DNA from: Marinobacterium iners
Lineage (GTDB): Bacteria > Pseudomonadota > Gammaproteobacteria > Pseudomonadales > Balneatricaceae
NCBI RefSeq assembly: GCF_017310015.1
Contig: NZ_CP022297.1
Location: 3,100,001 to 3,164,000, forward strand
DNA: 64,000 nucleotides
Direction of reading: 5' to 3'
In this document: positions 7,664 through 16,527 of the stretch, in pieces
Layout of the letters: each line of letters starts with the position of its first letter
How positions within the stretch are numbered: position 1 is the stretch's first letter
Made by a program: the position numbers and the translations under genes
Notes under the pieces: generated by a model
Seen by the model: only the letters and a program-made list of their open reading frames with translations
Databases searched by the model: none
Told to the model about the DNA's origin: nothing

Positions 7664-8659
7664 ATGTTATCCAGTTTTAAAAAATACATTGCTGTTTCTT
7701 TAACAACAGCAGCACTACTTCATTCACCTGTTTCAAAGGCTGAAGCCTATGAAATGACAGTAGCGGGCGCTTCACCCGGGGGACTTTGGAGTTTGTTAGG
7801 AGCAGGAGTAGATACAAGCGTCAGAGCAGCATATCCTGGCTCAAAAATCACCTATCAAACGTCAGGCGGTGGCATCGCAAATATTGGTCAACTAGATCGA
7901 AATCAAGCTGATTTGGCACTTATCCACGATGCTGAACTTTTGCTGGCAAAAAAAGGCGAACCACCTTTCCAGAAACCGATAGACTCTATTCGAGTTCTAT
8001 CCTATATGTATACTTGGGCTCCGATGCAGGCGCTTGTTCGTAAAAACTTTGCTGAAAAGTACGGCATTAATACTTTTGAAGACATCGCAAAGGTTAAACC
8101 ACCCATCACTATTGCAATAAATAAACGCGGAAACATTGCATCAAATGTAGCAGTTGAAATGCTTACTGCTATCGGTGTTACTGAAAAAGATATTGAAAGC
8201 TGGGGTGGAAAGGTTATTTATGCGGCTTCGGCCGAGCAAGTAGGATTGATTACTGATCGCCGAGCAGACCTCATGATTAACTCACTATTTGTTCGTCATA
8301 GCTCTATTCAGCAGGTGGCCAATAGTGTCGATGTAACATTGTTGTCTATGGATTCTTCGACGGTTGAAACAGTGAATAAAGCTAGTGGAACGATTTCATT
8401 TTTGATCCCTGAGGGGACCTATGAATGGTCTCCAGCTAAGGTCAATACCCCATCATTAGGCGCAACCCTCGCAGTAAGAGCTGATATGGATGACGAAAAA
8501 GCGTACAACCTAACAAAGGCTATTTTTGAAAACTACGAGAAAATTGCAGGTGTGCACCCGGCAATGAAAGCGTTGAACCCAGAAGTAATGGCTTCCGTTA
8601 ATGTAGTCCCCTATCATCCAGGTGCATTAAAATATCTGAAAGAAGCAGGCTTACATTAA
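7664..8659 (+). CDS. TAXI-family TRAP transporter solute-binding protein
   Basis: A 331-residue periplasmic binding protein. A signal peptide covers about residues 1-28 (KKYIAVSLTTAALL, ending near SKAEAYE). The mature start TVAGASPGGLWSLLGAGVD and the QTSGGGIANIGQLDRNQADLALIHD block are typical of TAXI proteins, the second class of TRAP substrate-binding subunit. The start at 7664 follows an AAGAGGAA ribosome site. The next gene is a fused DctQM-type permease. By position in the phthalate island, uptake of phthalate or a related carboxylate is the natural guess, but TAXI ligands cannot be read from sequence. Confidence 0.9.
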   Translation: MLSSFKKYIAVSLTTAALLHSPVSKAEAYEMTVAGASPGGLWSLLGAGVDTSVRAAYPGSKITYQTSGGGIANIGQLDRNQADLALIHDAELLLAKKGEPPFQKPIDSIRVLSYMYTWAPMQALVRKNFAEKYGINTFEDIAKVKPPITIAINKRGNIASNVAVEMLTAIGVTEKDIESWGGKVIYAASAEQVGLITDRRADLMINSLFVRHSSIQQVANSVDVTLLSMDSSTVETVNKASGTISFLIPEGTYEWSPAKVNTPSLGATLAVRADMDDEKAYNLTKAIFENYEKIAGVHPAMKALNPEVMASVNVVPYHPGALKYLKEAGLH

Positions 8660-8696
8660 ACGAGCACAGCCATCTAGAATTATAAGAGCTAGTCAA

Positions 8697-10604
8697 ATGT
8701 CGAATATACTTTCATCAATGTTAGAGACCGGTACTAAACGTCAGTTGAGTCCCGGGCTTGCCCGAATACTCCAATCAATTGCAGCAATAATTGCGTTAGG
8801 AGTGATTTACACAACTACTATCGTCTACGTCGATCTTTTTGCTATGACGATCGTATTTTTGTCATCAATGCTAGCTCTTCTATTCTTGCTGTATACACCA
8901 GGACCTTGGGGACGTACTAGTTCTCCAGGATTAACCGACTGGGTACTTTCGCTCACGAGTGTTGCCGCAGGCATTTATTTTCTAATAGAAAGCGACCGTA
9001 TCGTAGAGCGGATCACATTACTGTTCCCTCTAGAAACACCAGACCTTCTTGCCGGTTCGGCATTATTTTTCCTGACTATTGAAGCAACACGCAGAACAGT
9101 CGGGGTTGGCTTAACCAGCGTAGTAGCTGCCTTTGTACTCTACAATCTCTTTGGGCATAGTTTACCCGCAGGGCTCGGTTTCCGTGAAGTAGGATATAAC
9201 CACTTTCTCGATATTATGATGTTTACCAGCGATGGCCTTTTTGGTGTACCGCTTCGTGTAGCCGCAACTTATGCATTTTTATTTGTGCTCTTTGGTACCT
9301 TCTTATCTCGAGCAGGGGGTGCGGATTTCTTCTTTAATCTTGCATCAGCGATTGCAGGAAGGCGTGTTGGCGGACCAGCAAAAATCGCTGTAATCTCGTC
9401 TGGTTTATACGGAACCATGTCTGGTAGTCCGACATCAGATGTTGTAACTACGGGATCTATAACAATTCCGATGATGCAACGTTTAGGTTACGGAAAATCA
9501 CTGTCTGGAAGCGTTGAAGTTGCGGCATCGACTGGCGGTAGCCTATTGCCTCCTGTCATGGGATCAGCTGCATTCATCATGGCTGAATATACAGGAATTG
9601 AGTACCGTGATATAGCTATCGCGGGTATCGTACCAGCATTACTTTACTACGTGTGTGTTTATACACAGATCCATTTACGATCTGAAAAAATGGGTCTTAA
9701 AGGACTGGATGAAGACGAAGTTTCGACAGTAAAAGTAGCAATGTCGAACGGCGGATTGTTCATAATTCCTTTACTTGTCCTTTCTGTAGCTCTTGTTATG
9801 GGATATTCGCCAACTTATGTTGCAGCATTTGCCTCTTTAAGCGTCATTGCTGTTGCCGCGATAAAACCCTCAACTCGCATGGGACTAAAATCCATTTGGG
9901 AAGCGCTCGGTGAAACTACACTTAGAATGGTTTCAGTAACAGCTGCTTGTGCCGCTGCTGGTCTGGTTATCGGTGGTATTTCGATGACAGGACTCGGTGG
10001 TAAGTTTGCTGATCTCGTGTTCATGCTCGCTGGAAATAGCAGTATCTTGGTTCTGATCATTTCTGCAATTTTGGCAATTATTCTAGGCATGGGGATGCCA
10101 ACACCTTCTGCATTTATACTTGCTGCGGTATTGGTTGGGCCGACCTTGAGTTCTCTCGACTTCTCAGCGATGCAGTCAAACATGTTCATCCTGTACTTCG
10201 CAGTTCTTTCAGCGATGACACCACCCGTTGCGGTGGCAGCATTTGCAGCTTCGGCTATAGCGGATGCAAAACCTCTTGGAATAGCTATTGGTGCAGTAAA
10301 GCTTGCGATTACCGCATTCGTTGTTCCATTTGCATTCATGTATGGAGAGGGGCTGCTTCTTGAAGGGCCGATAATGGGGATAATCCTGAACTGTCTCACT
10401 GCTACTATAGGCGTTATCGTACTAAGTGCTGGTATTGAAGGATACTGGAAAGCACCTCTATCACGCATAGCGCAAACTATGTTGTTGGTAGCTGGCTTAA
10501 TGTTCTTAGCACCGAATATCATCGCACTGGGTGTAGCTGTCGCTTTGGTTGTGGCTGCCGTCCTGGCAACACCTCATCTGAGATACCGAGCAAAAACGGC
10601 TTAA
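8697..10604 (+). CDS. TRAP transporter fused 4TM/12TM permease (TAXI type)
   Basis: A 635-residue, highly hydrophobic inner-membrane protein. The N-terminal ~170 residues hold several membrane segments of the DctQ kind. The rest is the DctM-type ion-coupled permease, with GLYGTMSGSPTSDVVTTGS, STGGSLLPPVMGSAAFIMAE and GMGMPTPSAFILAAVLVGP, which are hallmark helical-hairpin motifs. Fused small and large subunits are usual for TAXI-TRAP systems. It follows the binding-protein gene by 37 bases and should be its partner, importing an organic acid with a sodium or proton gradient. Confidence 0.92.
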   Translation: MSNILSSMLETGTKRQLSPGLARILQSIAAIIALGVIYTTTIVYVDLFAMTIVFLSSMLALLFLLYTPGPWGRTSSPGLTDWVLSLTSVAAGIYFLIESDRIVERITLLFPLETPDLLAGSALFFLTIEATRRTVGVGLTSVVAAFVLYNLFGHSLPAGLGFREVGYNHFLDIMMFTSDGLFGVPLRVAATYAFLFVLFGTFLSRAGGADFFFNLASAIAGRRVGGPAKIAVISSGLYGTMSGSPTSDVVTTGSITIPMMQRLGYGKSLSGSVEVAASTGGSLLPPVMGSAAFIMAEYTGIEYRDIAIAGIVPALLYYVCVYTQIHLRSEKMGLKGLDEDEVSTVKVAMSNGGLFIIPLLVLSVALVMGYSPTYVAAFASLSVIAVAAIKPSTRMGLKSIWEALGETTLRMVSVTAACAAAGLVIGGISMTGLGGKFADLVFMLAGNSSILVLIISAILAIILGMGMPTPSAFILAAVLVGPTLSSLDFSAMQSNMFILYFAVLSAMTPPVAVAAFAASAIADAKPLGIAIGAVKLAITAFVVPFAFMYGEGLLLEGPIMGIILNCLTATIGVIVLSAGIEGYWKAPLSRIAQTMLLVAGLMFLAPNIIALGVAVALVVAAVLATPHLRYRAKTA

Positions 10605-10645
10605 CTTTCAGAAAGATTAATCTCTATTTTAAAGCGAGGCACATA

Positions 10646-11518
10646 GTGGAAGTTATTTATGCATTATTATCTTCCATTATGTTTGCGGCCACATTTTTAC
10701 TAGTAAAAATAGGTCGTGAAACCGCCTCGCACCTTTCTATCTTATGGATCACTCTTACCGTCAATATATTTATCCTTGGTTTATCGAACTTATTTATAGA
10801 CCTGCCTAAATCCATTTCACTACTTGATCTTAAATTCTTTATAATTTCGGGTATATTTGCTCCATTACTTGGTCGGTTATTTCAGTTCGTTGGTATGTCT
10901 AGATTAGGTGCGAATACAACGACAGCCTTAACACTGACGCATCCTTTGGTAACGGTATTAATAGGGCTTTTATTTCTAGGCGAGTCCGGAAATATCATTC
11001 AAATATTTGGTGCATTTTTAATAATAACAGGATCATTATTAATCGCCATATTTTCTGGATCGAATAGCAATTCAATAAATTATAGTGATCATCATATATA
11101 TTTCCTATACCCTCTCCTGGCATCATTAACTTATGGTATATCTATTGCTCTTAGGAAATTAGGCATAGACCTGCTTAATTCGCCTGTACTTGCCAGTACA
11201 GTAACGGTTTTTGTCTCATGGATTATATTAAGCTTTTATTTATTGGTTACTAAATTTAAAATTTCATGTAATCGTCGAGAGTTTACTTATTTTTTATTCG
11301 CTGGAATTCTTTCGAGTATTGGGCCGGTATTTCTTTATCTATCATTGGCAATTGGAAACTTGCTGGTGGTCGCGCCATTGGCGGCAACGACTCCGCTATT
11401 TGTACTAGTTGGAACTTGGTTATATTCAAAGAGTAATGAGAATTTTAACTACCAAAAAACTATTGGAACATTTGGTATAGTTATCGGGGTCACACTACTA
11501 ACCTTATTTAAAGACTAG
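10646..11518 (+). CDS. EamA/DMT-family membrane transporter
   Basis: A 290-residue protein with about ten hydrophobic segments arranged as two EamA repeats. The second repeat is seen at FLYPLLASLTYGISIALRKLG and its end at VGTWLYSKSNENFNYQ. The start is a GTG at 10646 preceded by AAGCGAGG. Very A+T-rich codon use sets it apart from the flanking chromosome. It follows the TRAP permease by 41 bases and may share its transcript. DMT proteins export or import small metabolites; export of an aromatic acid or intermediate would fit but is a guess. Confidence 0.8.
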   Translation: MEVIYALLSSIMFAATFLLVKIGRETASHLSILWITLTVNIFILGLSNLFIDLPKSISLLDLKFFIISGIFAPLLGRLFQFVGMSRLGANTTTALTLTHPLVTVLIGLLFLGESGNIIQIFGAFLIITGSLLIAIFSGSNSNSINYSDHHIYFLYPLLASLTYGISIALRKLGIDLLNSPVLASTVTVFVSWIILSFYLLVTKFKISCNRREFTYFLFAGILSSIGPVFLYLSLAIGNLLVVAPLAATTPLFVLVGTWLYSKSNENFNYQKTIGTFGIVIGVTLLTLFKD

Positions 11519-11545
11519 CAATGTGACTTTTTTGATAAAAGTAAA

Positions 11546-12289
11546 TTATGAAACTTCCGATAGCCAATATTTCTGAGCCTTAATTGCTCGGCTTTTCCAT
11601 AGATTCCACGGACGGTCTACTTGTCCTTCGTTAGTTATTTGAGTCGCGCGTGCTTCTCCCTCAGATAAAAATTCGATTGGTCCAAGCCTGGACGCTTGAA
11701 TCTGTAATTGTGCATTAACTTCGACATAAATAGCTCGATAGACAGCTTGCTTTAGGCTCGGTGCAACAACTGTAGAGCCATGGCCTCTCATAAGTACGAG
11801 GGTATTTTTTCCAAGAGATTGAGTTAATGATGCGCCAAGTGCTTTGCTAGTAACCAGCATATTTGAATCATTACCGGTCACATCGCGTATTTCGAATATA
11901 GGAACATGGGTACCTATGAAACCACTCATGTGGCATAGTGGCTTTAAGGGAGCGGACTTTACAACACTGAAGGGGACGATCGAGTGAGAATGACTATGAA
12001 CAATCGCTTCGACATCATCTCGTTCCCGATATATTTCACTATGAATATAGCGTTCAAGATAGACCTTTCTAGAATCATCGTTTACAACTTCACCCTCCAT
12101 GTTAAACTCAAGGATGTCTCCTTTGGTCACGAGACCTGGCGCCATGTTTCTTGCTAAGAAAAAATGATCTCTATTATTAGGATTTCTCACGCTAACGTGG
12201 CCAAAAGCATCTAAAACACCTTCGTTGAATAGAATTAAATTTGCAGATACCAAGTCATCGATAAGTTTTTCAATTTCTATATTATTCAT
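11546..12289 (-). CDS. Class II aldolase/adducin-family protein, possible aromatic-acid decarboxylase
   Basis: A 247-residue protein of the class II (zinc) aldolase fold. Metal ligands are visible in VHSHSHSIVPFS and MRGHGSTVVAP, with GHVSVRNP near residue 30. Family members include fuculose-phosphate aldolases and also actinobacterial 3,4-dihydroxyphthalate decarboxylase (PhtC). Its place in a phthalate island makes an aromatic decarboxylase or a side-chain aldolase plausible. The island already has a Pht5-type 4,5-dihydroxyphthalate decarboxylase, so its own substrate is open. It is convergent with the EamA gene, 27 bases away. Confidence 0.75.
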   Translation of the reverse strand: MNNIEIEKLIDDLVSANLILFNEGVLDAFGHVSVRNPNNRDHFFLARNMAPGLVTKGDILEFNMEGEVVNDDSRKVYLERYIHSEIYRERDDVEAIVHSHSHSIVPFSVVKSAPLKPLCHMSGFIGTHVPIFEIRDVTGNDSNMLVTSKALGASLTQSLGKNTLVLMRGHGSTVVAPSLKQAVYRAIYVEVNAQLQIQASRLGPIEFLSEGEARATQITNEGQVDRPWNLWKSRAIKAQKYWLSEVS

Positions 12290-12772
12290 AGGACTCTATT
12301 CTTTATTTTGATTATTAAATAGGTTTAATCCAATTCAAGATCAAGATCAAGATCAAGATTTAAATTTCAACATAATAATTATATTTCATTTGGATTTTCA
12401 ATAAAATAAATAAATGCCAATATTCCAGCCACCCTCTAGGATATAAAATAATTATTGCTAACTAATTAGGAGACTATCTTATTATGATATATAGCCAGAT
12501 GGACGGAGCACAGTTTTATTTACAATAATCATAGATCGGTATGTATAATATGACTGGATAATTTTTATAAGGGTAAAGCTGAAAAATATACTAATTTATC
12601 GTATATATGGAATATTTAGATCTCAGTAATGACATATCAACAGATAAAGAAAAATCCTGTTAACAAAGAGATATTTTACGGTTACTAACCACTCTTGATG
12701 GACTAGATAATTTATATTATTCTTTAGTCAGATATTTATTTATAATGTTTTTATAGAAAATTTATTTTTAAA
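12290..12772. other. A+T-rich gene-free stretch
   Basis: This 483-base stretch separates the class II aldolase gene's start from the end of the ABM-domain gene. It is extremely A+T-rich, with many short stops in all frames and a hexamer repeat at 12335. It should hold the promoter of the aldolase gene. I see no gene or clear hairpin terminator in it. Confidence 0.6.
12335..12358. repeat. Short tandem repeat, TCAAGA x4
   Basis: Four perfect copies of the hexamer TCAAGA follow one another about 45 bases upstream of the class II aldolase start codon. Such a tract can change length by slippage. Any effect on the promoter is speculative. Confidence 0.9.
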
Positions 12773-13357
12773 TTAGTTGGAGATTAGCCATTTGTGTAAT
12801 CTCTTCGAGAGCCAAGGTGCGATTAGAGCAGTAGTAACCCCTGTAAGTACAGTGGCGACTAACAATAGACCAATAGGTTCTGCTACCTTCGACGTAATTG
12901 GCTTGAGCAGGTAAATAAGCACAATAAGAGCAGGGTAAACAGCGACTAAGCTAACCAACCACCGTTTCCACAGGCGTGGAGGCTTCGGGGGGATAGGAAG
13001 TCTAACAACAGGCTCAAACCAAATACTTGAGCCACAGGCCTGTTGTCTTGTTACGTCGAGTACGGATAATGCTTCAGTAGGATTAAGTATCGCCTTTCCA
13101 TCTGAAGAAAGCTTCCATGATTCCAGGTCATCTTTACATTTAAACCTCAAAATACAAAATATTTCGACACCTTGGCCATCATCTCGACGCACTATATCAA
13201 TAGACTCAAATCCAGCATGATCTTTCAACAAAAGATTCAATTGAGAGAGATGGGTGGCTAACCTATCAATTGCTGAGTGATTGATACGTAGAGAAACCAA
13301 ATATGATGCTGAAGGAACTGTATCGTGCCCAACATCGAGTAAGTTATCATCCTTCAT
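12773..13357 (-). CDS. ABM-domain protein with two C-terminal membrane segments
   Basis: A 194-residue protein. The first ~110 residues look like an antibiotic-biosynthesis-monooxygenase (ferredoxin-like) domain (VSLRINHSAIDRLATHL, then EIFCILRFKCKDDLESW). The C-terminal part has two hydrophobic segments (LVSLVAVYPALIVLIYLL and GLLLVATVLTGVTTALIA). This ABM-plus-membrane-tail architecture occurs in uncharacterised bacterial proteins. It lies downstream of the phthalate dehydrogenase/decarboxylase operon but is separated from it by a terminator. No function is assigned. Confidence 0.65.
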   Translation of the reverse strand: MKDDNLLDVGHDTVPSASYLVSLRINHSAIDRLATHLSQLNLLLKDHAGFESIDIVRRDDGQGVEIFCILRFKCKDDLESWKLSSDGKAILNPTEALSVLDVTRQQACGSSIWFEPVVRLPIPPKPPRLWKRWLVSLVAVYPALIVLIYLLKPITSKVAEPIGLLLVATVLTGVTTALIAPWLSKRLHKWLISN

Positions 13358-13396
13358 GCATTGAATGCCTATATATCACTCTCAGGATCAAATTGT

Positions 13397-13433
13397 AGGA
13401 AAAACCAGCGAGGTATGACCTGGCTGGTTTTCT
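13397..13433 (-). terminator. Rho-independent terminator of the pht minus-strand operon
   Basis: AAAACCAGC (13401) pairs with GCTGGTTTT (13423), extended by an inner AGGT/ACCT pair around a three-base loop. Read on the minus strand it ends in a run of T. It lies between the decarboxylase gene's stop and the next minus-strand gene. Confidence 0.8.
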
Positions 13434-13460
13434 CTTATATTTGCTAATAGCTAAATATAG

Positions 13461-14447
13461 TTACAAAGAATAGACCTCAGTAGTTGCGGGGTGGAACAGT
13501 TCATCTACAGATAGATGTCTTGAGCTCAGCCCCTGTTCGTAGTGGTTACGCAGGAAATATTCTAATGTTTTGACGTTAGGTGTGACCCCGTATGACCAAA
13601 GATCTTTAGACATTTTTTGCGTTACACCCAAAATATCTTCGACAAACGGCATCGTAACCTTAGTTGCCGAAGTATCCGATAGGGCGTCAAGTGCTATTGT
13701 TTTAGCTTCAGTGAAGGCTTTTAGAAGTGCTCCCGGTAACCATGGATGCTGTTCGGCTAGGCTGCGACGTACACCCAGAACGTGCATGATTGGGAATAAC
13801 CCGGTGTCTTGATGCCATTGGAGTGCTGCAGACAAACCATCTTGCCATAAGCGACGGATCTGAGGATGGCCTTCATGGTAACAACGTGGCCATCTAGGAC
13901 CAATGAAACCATCTATCTCACCATCGATTAGCATCTGATTCAGCGTGGAGCCTTCTGGTGCGTTTTCGATAGTCACGTTGTCTGGTAGATCCAGATTGAT
14001 CTTTTCAGGACGTCCTGGCTTGTCCATCCCTCCACGTACCCAAATAATCTGATCAGGAGTGACACCTGCATCTGCAAGGATTGCTCTAACCCATACGTTT
14101 GCTGTCAGTTGATATTCCGCAATACCAATGCGACGGCCTTTGAGGTCTTGAGGTGTTTCTATTCCTCTGTCCGCACGAATATAAACAGAAGAATGACGAA
14201 AAGCACGGCTAAGGAAAACAGGAATTGCGATATATGGAGGGTTTTCTCTAGTCAACGAAACACAGTATGAACTTAAAGATATTTCTGAAATATCACATGT
14301 CTCGTGGCGAAATGCGTTAAAAAACATTTCTTCGGGTGACTGAAGAAATGTGATCGGATCGATACCGTCGATTTGTACGCGACCATCATGAATTGGACGA
14401 GTTCTATCATAGTCACCCATAGCTAGGGAAAGTTGAAGCTTAGACAT
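13461..14447 (-). CDS. pht5: 4,5-dihydroxyphthalate decarboxylase
   Basis: A 328-residue protein with a periplasmic-binding-protein-like fold but no signal peptide, matching Pht5/OphC-type 4,5-dihydroxyphthalate decarboxylases. Visible features are SLAMGDYDRTRPIHDGRV at the start, IPVFLSRAFRHSSVYIR and the DLKGRRIGIAEYQLTANVWVRA segment. It removes one carboxyl group of 4,5-dihydroxyphthalate to give protocatechuate, feeding the lig genes. An AAGGAT ribosome site overlaps the end of the upstream dehydrogenase gene, with three bases between the stop and this ATG. Confidence 0.92.
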   Translation of the reverse strand: MSKLQLSLAMGDYDRTRPIHDGRVQIDGIDPITFLQSPEEMFFNAFRHETCDISEISLSSYCVSLTRENPPYIAIPVFLSRAFRHSSVYIRADRGIETPQDLKGRRIGIAEYQLTANVWVRAILADAGVTPDQIIWVRGGMDKPGRPEKINLDLPDNVTIENAPEGSTLNQMLIDGEIDGFIGPRWPRCYHEGHPQIRRLWQDGLSAALQWHQDTGLFPIMHVLGVRRSLAEQHPWLPGALLKAFTEAKTIALDALSDTSATKVTMPFVEDILGVTQKMSKDLWSYGVTPNVKTLEYFLRNHYEQGLSSRHLSVDELFHPATTEVYSL

Positions 14448-14450
14448 TTT

Positions 14451-15614
14451 TTATCCTTTTTGGTAATTGAGTATGACTGCGTCACCAGTTTCACTACTTT
14501 TAAGTAGTGCATGACATATTTCGAGTGAGGCACGACCCCATTCACCATCTTGTAATGGTGAAGCTTGTTCACGTAGTGCTGTATAAAGCGTGTCAAAAAC
14601 TTCTGCTCGTGCGGTTCTAAAGGGTGCTGGGTAGAAAATAGGGCCATCACAATACGTTATTTCTACACCGTTCGGAGTCAGACGTATGTCTCCGCGATCA
14701 CCGAATACGAAAACCTGCCCAAAGTGCTCATGAGTTTTGGCTTGAGGACACGTTTCGAGTGATGTAAATCCACGTGACGACTTAAATTCTAACTCGTCTT
14801 CTATTGATTCTAATATTTTACGGGCATTCTTGAATTCATCCGGCTTGGGTATACCTAATTCAGAAGTATTCTCCATCAGCCGATCGCCGTCAAAATGTGC
14901 ATAACCTGAGTACGTTAGGTTGGCATAAACACCTTCGCTGAAATCTATCAGCATGCTGTAGGCACCTTCCGTCGGTCGGTTTGTATCCCAGGCTCCACCT
15001 GTCCTTGCCGTGACTCGTTGAGCAGGGACTCCTGCCAAGCGACGCACAAGGTCTATTTGATGGACGGCTTGACTAAACACCACACCACCACCTAAGTCAG
15101 TTGAAAGCTCAGCGGCTGTTCTTGGACGATATAAAAAATCTGTGGCATAGAGCGCATGTATCATCCTTACACGCCCAATCTTACCTTCAGCAATTAGGGT
15201 TTCGGCAAGTTTAACCGGACCATCAAAGCTATGGCTAGGACCAACAATTATCTTTACTGCCGCTTTTTTTGCTGATTCAATCAATAATGATGCATCCTCT
15301 AATGAAACTGTCATCGGTTTCTCAATAAGGACCGCCTTACCGGCGTTTATAGCGGCTAAAGCATGCTCTTTATGCAATCCGTGAGGTGTTGATATATAGA
15401 CCGCTTCTACATCCGGATCATTGACAAGGTCGGTGACATCAGTATAGGTCTTGGCACCAAAATTTTTTTCTAATGACTTCCGATGTTCAGAGTTTGGCTC
15501 TGCGGCAGCAACTAATATAATACCTGGGTGTGCGTGGATAGCAGGGGCCGATAGCGCAAAGGCCCTCCCTAAACCTGCCACCCCAAGGCGAACTGGATTA
15601 GATATCGAGGACAA
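14451..15614 (-). CDS. pht4: 4,5-dihydro-4,5-dihydroxyphthalate dehydrogenase
   Basis: A 387-residue Gfo/Idh/MocA-family NAD-dependent oxidoreductase with LGVAGLGRAFALSAP near the start, then TPHGLHKEHALAAINAG and IEKPMTVS. In phthalate operons this family member (Pht4/OphB type) rearomatises the cis-dihydrodiol to 4,5-dihydroxyphthalate. I chose a TTG start at 15614: AAGGTGA lies six bases ahead and the reading then begins SSISNPVRLGVAGLG. The gene overlaps the reductase gene's end by 17 bases, suggesting coupled translation. A longer upstream reading is open but would run deep inside the reductase gene. Confidence 0.87.
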   Translation of the reverse strand: MSSISNPVRLGVAGLGRAFALSAPAIHAHPGIILVAAAEPNSEHRKSLEKNFGAKTYTDVTDLVNDPDVEAVYISTPHGLHKEHALAAINAGKAVLIEKPMTVSLEDASLLIESAKKAAVKIIVGPSHSFDGPVKLAETLIAEGKIGRVRMIHALYATDFLYRPRTAAELSTDLGGGVVFSQAVHQIDLVRRLAGVPAQRVTARTGGAWDTNRPTEGAYSMLIDFSEGVYANLTYSGYAHFDGDRLMENTSELGIPKPDEFKNARKILESIEDELEFKSSRGFTSLETCPQAKTHEHFGQVFVFGDRGDIRLTPNGVEITYCDGPIFYPAPFRTARAEVFDTLYTALREQASPLQDGEWGRASLEICHALLKSSETGDAVILNYQKG

Positions 15615-16527
15615 GGCGATCACCTTTTGCTCGGGAGACACACAGCATAATTGTGTCAGACTTTTCGTCATCCATTAAAGCCAAATCACGATGATCAACT
15701 TCACCTTCCCTGTACTTACATTTACAGGTACCACAAGTTCCTGTTTCACAAGAGCTGGAAAAGTCGTGTCCATTAGCGCGCAGAGCTTCCAGAATCGTGT
15801 GATCTGCGGGGACGGTTATCGTTTCACCTGATTTAGCAAGTTCGACGGTAAATTCTGTATCAGTATCTCGAATGATTTCAACGGGCATGAACTCCTCAAA
15901 GTGAACTCGACCATCAGGCCAATGTCCCGTGCCTCCTTTCACCTCTTCCATTAAAGAGGTTGGCCCGCAACAATAGATATGCTCTTGCGTTGGATTCATC
16001 AATAAATCCCAAAAATCGAAAGCATTTGAACTATCGCCTTCGCTATAATGGATAATAATGCTATCTCCACAAAGCTCTTTAAGTTCATCAGCATATGCTG
16101 CTTTTTCATAGCTGCGGGCTAAATAAACAACTCTGAACTTCCTGCCCTCTACTTTTAGTCGTTGAGCCATAGAGTAAATCGGTGTGATGCCGATACCGCC
16201 GCCGATTAACAAAGCGTCGTGCTTTGGACCGAGTGGAAATTCGTTATCAGAAGTTTCTACATCAAGGACGGTTGACACTGTTGCTTGCTCATGCATCGAC
16301 CTTGAACCGCCCCGTGAATTCAGCTCCTTTTTTATAGCAACCGTGTACGCGCTTAGATTGTCACCTGGATGAACTAGTGAATAGTAACGATGGGCTCCTG
16401 AGGGCGTGGTGATAGAAACATGCGAACCAGGTTCCGCTGGTGGCAACTGTTGCCCATCAACAGGCGTCAGTGTGAATTCTTCAATTTCTGGCGTAAGTGT
16501 GCGCCGAGCAGTCACTTTCAGCTTCAT
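15598..16527 (-). CDS. pht2: Phthalate 4,5-dioxygenase reductase component
   Basis: A 309-residue class IA oxygenase reductase. It has an FMN-binding region (HRYYSLVHPG, ~residues 46-55), an NAD-binding region (LLIGGGIGITPIYSMAQRL, then YCCGPTSLMEEV) and a C-terminal plant-type [2Fe-2S] domain (SSCETGTCGTCKC and a fourth Cys in IMLCVSRA). It passes electrons from NADH to the Rieske oxygenase encoded divergently at 16841. It is the first gene of the pht2-pht4-pht5 operon, opposite the usual single-operon order. Confidence 0.92.
   Translation of the reverse strand: MKLKVTARRTLTPEIEEFTLTPVDGQQLPPAEPGSHVSITTPSGAHRYYSLVHPGDNLSAYTVAIKKELNSRGGSRSMHEQATVSTVLDVETSDNEFPLGPKHDALLIGGGIGITPIYSMAQRLKVEGRKFRVVYLARSYEKAAYADELKELCGDSIIIHYSEGDSSNAFDFWDLLMNPTQEHIYCCGPTSLMEEVKGGTGHWPDGRVHFEEFMPVEIIRDTDTEFTVELAKSGETITVPADHTILEALRANGHDFSSSCETGTCGTCKCKYREGEVDHRDLALMDDEKSDTIMLCVSRAKGDRLVLDI

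Noticed and set aside
9815..10522. 235-codon minus-strand open frame inside the TRAP permease gene
   Set aside because: It is a shadow of the permease frame with no protein-like features.
12335..12358. CRISPR-like repeat
   Set aside because: The units are six bases with no spacers; it is a simple tandem repeat.
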